From: UBA1181 sp045601045
Lineage (GTDB): Bacteria > Bacteroidota > Bacteroidia > Bacteroidales > Paludibacteraceae
DNA length: 64,000 nt
Assembly (NCBI GenBank): GCA_045601045.1
Contig: JAZRZA010000027.1
Span: 1 to 64,000, forward strand
Direction: 5' to 3'
Made by a program: the position numbers and the translations under genes. The notes beneath the pieces were generated by a model. That model saw only the letters and a list, made by a program, of their open reading frames with translations, was not told where the DNA came from and ran no database searches. Below are positions 60,653-64,000 of this stretch, piece by piece; the first letter of the stretch is position 1, and each line of letters opens with the position of its first letter.

Positions 60653-62200
60653 ATGAAGAGAGACAAAATTCTTTGGGCGGACGATGAGATTGATCTATTA
60701 AAGGCACATGTGCTCTTTCTAGAATCAAAAGGATATGAGGTGGTTTGCGTCAACAACGGAAAGGATGCCGTGCAATGCTGCGAAGAACAGCACTTCGACA
60801 TCATATTCCTCGACGAAAACATGCCAGGACTCAGCGGCTTGGAGGCCTTGTCTCTTATCAAAGAGAAGGATACCGCGGTTCCCGTTGTCATGATAACCAA
60901 AAGCGAAGAGGAGAACCTGATGGAACAGGCCATCGGCAAGAAAATCGCCGACTATCTCATCAAGCCTGTGAACCCGAACCAAATTCTGCTCTCTATCAAG
61001 AAGAATATCAACAAGAGCGAAATCATCTCCTCCACCACGACCGACGACTACCGCTCGGAATTCGCCAAGATCGGTTCGCTTATCAACGACTCTTTCCGAT
61101 TTGAGGATTGGGCGGAAGTCTATAAAAAACTGGTCTACTGGGAGATTCAACTAGAGAATGCCGACACCCAGATGCAGGAGTTGCTCCGCATGCAGAAGGA
61201 GGAGGCTAATTCCACCTTCGTGAAATACATCAAACGTAATTACGAAAAGTGGTTCGAACCCAATGCGGAACATCCAATGATGAGTCACGAACTCTTCAAA
61301 AAGTGCATCTTCCCCACCCTCGATTTAGGAGAAAAGGTCTTCCTGATCGTATTGGACAATTTCAGATTGGACCAATGGCGCGTCATCAAGGATTTGTTGA
61401 CCAACGATTATGTGGTGGAGAACGAGGAGTTATACAGCAGTATGCTGCCGACTGCCACTCAATATGCTCGTAACGCCATCTTCGCAGGATTGCTTCCCGC
61501 ACAAATCAAGAAGATGTTCCCCGACTATTGGATCGAAGAGGGCGACGAGGAGGGTAAAAACCTCTACGAGAAGGAGTTGCTTCAGACCCAGATAGATCGA
61601 TACAGAAAGAAATACAGTTTCTCCTACCACAAGATCAACGACCCAGCGGCGGGAGAGAAACTGGTAGCCGACCTTCCGCAATATTTGAACAACCAACTCA
61701 ATGTGGCTGTATTCAACTTTGTCGATATGCTTTCACACGCGCGCACCGAATCGAAGATGATCCGCGAACTCGCCTCCTCCGAAGCGGCTTACCGATCGCT
61801 CACCAAATCGTGGTTCCAACACTCCCCTATTTTGGAGTTGTTCAAGGCGTTGGCGCAACATGACATCCGCGTCATGATCACCACCGACCACGGCACCATC
61901 CGCACCGATAAGGCGATCAAAGTAATCGGTGACAAAAACACCAACACGAACCTTCGTTATAAGGTAGGTAAGAATTTGGATTACAATGCGAAAGAGGTAA
62001 TGGCGATCAAACAACCAGAGAAGATCGGTTTGCCTATCATCAATGTAAGTTCCACCTATATTTTCGCTGGAAACAACGATTTCTTCGCCTATCCGAACAA
62101 CTACAACTACTACGTCTCCTACTACAAGGATACTTTCCAACACGGAGGCATCTCCATCGAGGAGATGATCATACCGTTTGTGACGTTAAGGCATAAGTAA
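60653..62200 (+). CDS. porX: T9SS response regulator and phosphatase-like protein PorX
   Basis: A 515-residue cytoplasmic protein with an N-terminal receiver domain (acidic pocket ADDE at residues 9-12, phosphoacceptor Asp54 in IIFLDENMPG, Lys in YLIKPVNP), a helical middle (about 125-200) and a C-terminal PglZ/alkaline-phosphatase-like domain (about 210-500; LIVLDNFRLDQW, MLPTATQYARNAI, VDMLSHART, MITTDHGTIR). In Porphyromonas PorX works with the kinase PorY and sigma factor SigP to switch on T9SS genes, and its PglZ domain is zinc-dependent. It shares an operon with porW. Its stop codon touches the kinase-gene remnant on the other strand. Confidence 0.95.
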   Translation: MKRDKILWADDEIDLLKAHVLFLESKGYEVVCVNNGKDAVQCCEEQHFDIIFLDENMPGLSGLEALSLIKEKDTAVPVVMITKSEEENLMEQAIGKKIADYLIKPVNPNQILLSIKKNINKSEIISSTTTDDYRSEFAKIGSLINDSFRFEDWAEVYKKLVYWEIQLENADTQMQELLRMQKEEANSTFVKYIKRNYEKWFEPNAEHPMMSHELFKKCIFPTLDLGEKVFLIVLDNFRLDQWRVIKDLLTNDYVVENEELYSSMLPTATQYARNAIFAGLLPAQIKKMFPDYWIEEGDEEGKNLYEKELLQTQIDRYRKKYSFSYHKINDPAAGEKLVADLPQYLNNQLNVAVFNFVDMLSHARTESKMIRELASSEAAYRSLTKSWFQHSPILELFKALAQHDIRVMITTDHGTIRTDKAIKVIGDKNTNTNLRYKVGKNLDYNAKEVMAIKQPEKIGLPIINVSSTYIFAGNNDFFAYPNNYNYYVSYYKDTFQHGGISIEEMIIPFVTLRHK

Positions 62201-62292
62201 GCCGATTTTTTTCACGGAAGAATCATATTGAAGGATATTCCTTTCAAAAAAAGCGGAAAAGGCACGCTCCACCAAGTCGCGGCAATATGGAT
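62201..62292 (-). pseudogene. Fragment of a BadF/BcrA-type kinase gene
   Basis: About 91 bases nearly identical to 63881-63972, exactly 1680 bases away, in the same orientation. On the minus strand it reads HPYCRDLVERAFSAFFERN and onwards to KKIG, differing from the other copy by two conservative residues (Gln/Arg, Glu/Asp) and some silent changes. It then runs into LLMP and a stop inside the porX end. It lacks both the upstream body and the last 40 or so residues of the gene. It is a rearrangement scar; the protein cannot be functional. Confidence 0.85.
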
Positions 62293-62304
62293 GAGATTTG
62301 TCAA

Positions 62305-63645
62305 TCAAATAATATCCCCTTGCGAAATCAACTCTATCTCACCCTTCGTAAATTCAAAAGCGAGGCCATCTTCCGTGGTGGGTGACTCACAAAGCCAAGC
62401 AATGCGACCTTCGTCATCAATAAACAACTCCGTAAAAGTAATCAATGTCATCACCGAGTCTCTCGTGACATTCTCCTTCTTCAACGTCTCAGGAAGTTTC
62501 AGAATACTACTGAACCAATTATACGAACTCAAGAAGTATTCTAGCGTGACATCCTTAATTTTCTCCCACAGCGTTCCATTCATTTCCAAATACTTCTGAT
62601 AAGCATCACGCATCTTATCGTTGAGACACTTTTCGTCGGCCCTGATGGTTAATGGTAAGGTGTGGATCTTTCCATCCATTCTGACAATAATGGTTTTGTC
62701 ATAACCCATATAACTTGGGAACAAAAGCCCCAACACGCCATCTCTTACTTTCTCCTTCTTACTGAAAGAACGTAGTTCATCCACTCGCATCACTTGAATC
62801 TGATCTTCGGAAAGCAACACCCCAAGATATTGATTATTCCATGCAGTGTGGCATATCCAACCATAATTTCCCTCCTTGTCAATGTAAAGCGTTTTGAGGA
62901 TAACTTCGTTAATCACCAGATTAACCCCGTCCATCTGCATCATTTCATCAGCCTTTTTCTCATCTCCCGTATATACGCCTAATAACAAACGAGACAAATC
63001 ACGGAAATGGTTTTCTTTCTTTTCATGATATGTTGCATAGGCCTTTTTTTGCACGTCAGAGATGCTTTCAGTTTCACCACCTTCCAACTCAATCTCCAAA
63101 TACTCCAATTCGCCGAAAAAACGATGCTGTTCCAAACCCTTCCAACAATTCTTTCCATTGTGGATGAGAAGCCCTAATTCCAAGTCGTTGATTTTATGAA
63201 GATTGCGAAGTTGCGTAGGGTTTATGACCCGGACATCAGATTCTGATAAAAAGAAGGCAATACCATTTTTTTCAAAAGAACAAATTCCTATCCAACCGTA
63301 ATTCCCTTTTTCATCAAAAAATACAGTAGTTATCTTCATCAGATGTCTTAAATCCGAACTAGACACATACTCTTTTCTATAATTCTCAGGTAAATCTATT
63401 CTTTCCGCTATAGATTCATAATTTATCAAATAATACGCTAATAACGCCTCTAAAGCTTTTTGTTCATTAGCAACCTGATTTTCTTTATATAAAGATATGC
63501 AATTCTCCTGTATTTCTGACAAATGATTTCCTATACTCTTTATTTGGACTTCAAATTCTCGATTTTTTTCGAACAAAAAAACGCTTTCCTTGCCAATCCA
63601 ACAATCACCTTTGAGTTCTAAATTTCCAAAAAAATTATTTTTCAT
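62305..63645 (-). CDS. Hypothetical protein with three internal repeats
   Basis: A 446-residue soluble protein from ATG 63645 (MKNNFFGNLEL); a TTG four codons earlier is possible. A module recurs about three times, each with a stretch like FFDEKGNYGWIGICSF, YIDKEGNYGWICH or FIDDEGRIAWLCES, preceded by a helical segment and followed by a strand such as GVLLSEDQIQVM. The pattern resembles DUF6985-type domains, named here from memory. No signal peptide or membrane segment. Its base composition is more AT-rich than the neighbours. It lies between two copies of kinase-gene sequence, which marks it as accessory. An immunity-like role in a polymorphic toxin system is conceivable, but no toxin gene is seen. 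Confidence 0.65.
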   Translation of the reverse strand: MKNNFFGNLELKGDCWIGKESVFLFEKNREFEVQIKSIGNHLSEIQENCISLYKENQVANEQKALEALLAYYLINYESIAERIDLPENYRKEYVSSSDLRHLMKITTVFFDEKGNYGWIGICSFEKNGIAFFLSESDVRVINPTQLRNLHKINDLELGLLIHNGKNCWKGLEQHRFFGELEYLEIELEGGETESISDVQKKAYATYHEKKENHFRDLSRLLLGVYTGDEKKADEMMQMDGVNLVINEVILKTLYIDKEGNYGWICHTAWNNQYLGVLLSEDQIQVMRVDELRSFSKKEKVRDGVLGLLFPSYMGYDKTIIVRMDGKIHTLPLTIRADEKCLNDKMRDAYQKYLEMNGTLWEKIKDVTLEYFLSSYNWFSSILKLPETLKKENVTRDSVMTLITFTELFIDDEGRIAWLCESPTTEDGLAFEFTKGEIELISQGDII

Positions 63646-63649
63646 ATTG

Positions 63650-63733
63650 TCAATCAATTATTTGTAAACCTTCCTTTCCGAGCACCTCTGAGCCTCGTCT
63701 CTTTTCTTCACTTACACCACCATTATGAGCCAT
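63650..63733 (-). CDS. Very short open frame (27 codons), perhaps a remnant
   Basis: It starts at ATG 63733, eight bases after the kinase stop, and ends with TGA just before the ATG of the 62305 gene: MAHNGGVSEEKRRGSEVLG, then KEGLQIID. It may be the tail of a lost gene, or a leader peptide coupled to the next gene. No homologue is recognised. Confidence 0.25.
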   Translation of the reverse strand: MAHNGGVSEEKRRGSEVLGKEGLQIID

Positions 63734-63741
63734 ATTACCCT

Positions 63742-64000
63742 TTACCTTCCACTACGCAAAGCATGATACCTTACCAACTCATCCATCGGACGCTGCGTGA
63801 TCACGCTCACCTGATAACCATACCTTTGCGCTACCATTTGCAGGATCTCCGAAAAATGGAAGGCGACCGATCCGACAAAGCCAATTTTTTTCACAGAAGA
63901 ATCATATTGAAGGATATTCCTTTCAAAAAAAGCGGAAAAGGCACGCTCCACCAATTCTTGACAATAAGGATGCATGATGTTCTCTCCCAAGAAACGGGTA
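63742..64000 (-). CDS. BadF/BcrA-type (N-acetylglucosamine kinase-like) protein, 3' part
   Basis: The C-terminal 85 or so residues of a gene that runs off the right edge; the frame is open to base 64000, so no start is claimed. KKIGFVGSVAFHFSEILQ and the ending MDELVRYHALRSGR match the C-terminus of Bacteroidota BadF/BadG/BcrA/BcrD-family ATPases, often annotated as N-acetylglucosamine kinases. The ligand site is outside the window. A 91-base piece of this gene is duplicated at 62201-62292. Confidence 0.75.
   Translation of the reverse strand, partial: TRFLGENIMHPYCQELVERAFSAFFERNILQYDSSVKKIGFVGSVAFHFSEILQMVAQRYGYQVSVITQRPMDELVRYHALRSGR

Noticed and set aside
1..64000. tRNA, rRNA, prophage, CRISPR or toxin gene anywhere in the window
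   Set aside because: All intergenic gaps were read; none folds as a tRNA, and no phage structural, Cas or toxin motif was seen.

Overview
The window is a stretch of bacterial chromosome from the order Bacteroidales (phylum Bacteroidota). The evidence is the promoter style (TTG about 19 bases before TAnnTTTG, found ahead of many genes here), lipoproteins with a Cys lipobox, an orphan TonB-like protein, the conserved pairs ruvA-sprA, gldJ-murF and folP-cdaA, and above all a type IX secretion system (T9SS). Several parts of the T9SS are here: a GldJ-like lipoprotein (31843-33408), the giant outer-membrane translocon SprA/Sov (38203-45753), and an apparent operon of PorW/SprE and PorX (57199-62200). 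A probable T9SS cargo is also present, a GH5 glucanase with a C-terminal sorting domain (18795-20654). A cellulose- or glucan-degrading gut or rumen Bacteroidales, for example of the Paludibacteraceae/Prevotella type, would fit, but the species cannot be fixed from the sequence alone.

Layout. 1-660: an IS end or MITE with 18-bp terminal inverted repeats, cutting off an HNH endonuclease gene. 867-6280 (minus): a MarR-controlled efflux operon (MarR, TolC, HlyD, two ABC-2 permeases) without an ATPase gene, with two matching palindromic operators in its promoter. 6363-6779: the only gene-free stretch over 300 bases, carrying a candidate small RNA. 6780-14188: a lipoprotein, a sodium:solute symporter and YidC, then a divergent ABC exporter, a Nudix protein and a secreted NlpC/P60-like protein lacking its catalytic residues. 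14268-18524: a 1418-residue double activase/dehydratase fusion of the 2-hydroxyacyl-CoA dehydratase type. 18795-20654: the GH5 enzyme. 20891-25609: trkH, lolC/E and rbfA against dprA, then a TonB-domain protein. 25627-31696: nucleoside kinase, lipoprotein, nadB, small proteins and murF. 31843-38170: gldJ, folP, cdaA, lolD, yebC, a probably well-expressed lipoprotein and ruvA. 38203-46144: sprA and a small membrane protein. 46265-50988: gamma carbonic anhydrase, TlpA-like thioredoxin, aminopeptidase P and RluA. 51212-55845: a glycogen operon (GH133, GT4, GH57). 55928-62200: HXXEE membrane protein, FHA protein, porW and porX. 62201-64000: a rearranged accessory patch in which a three-repeat hypothetical protein lies between a remnant of a BadF-type kinase gene and the surviving kinase copy, which runs off the window.

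The strongest items for a second look are the porW-porX operon, the GH57 protein that has lost its acid/base Asp, the degenerate NlpC/P60 protein, the ATPase-less efflux operon with twin operators, the TTG start of sprA, and the kinase-remnant rearrangement at the right end. I found no CRISPR array, prophage, tRNA or rRNA gene. Nothing here is clearly a wholly new multi-gene system.
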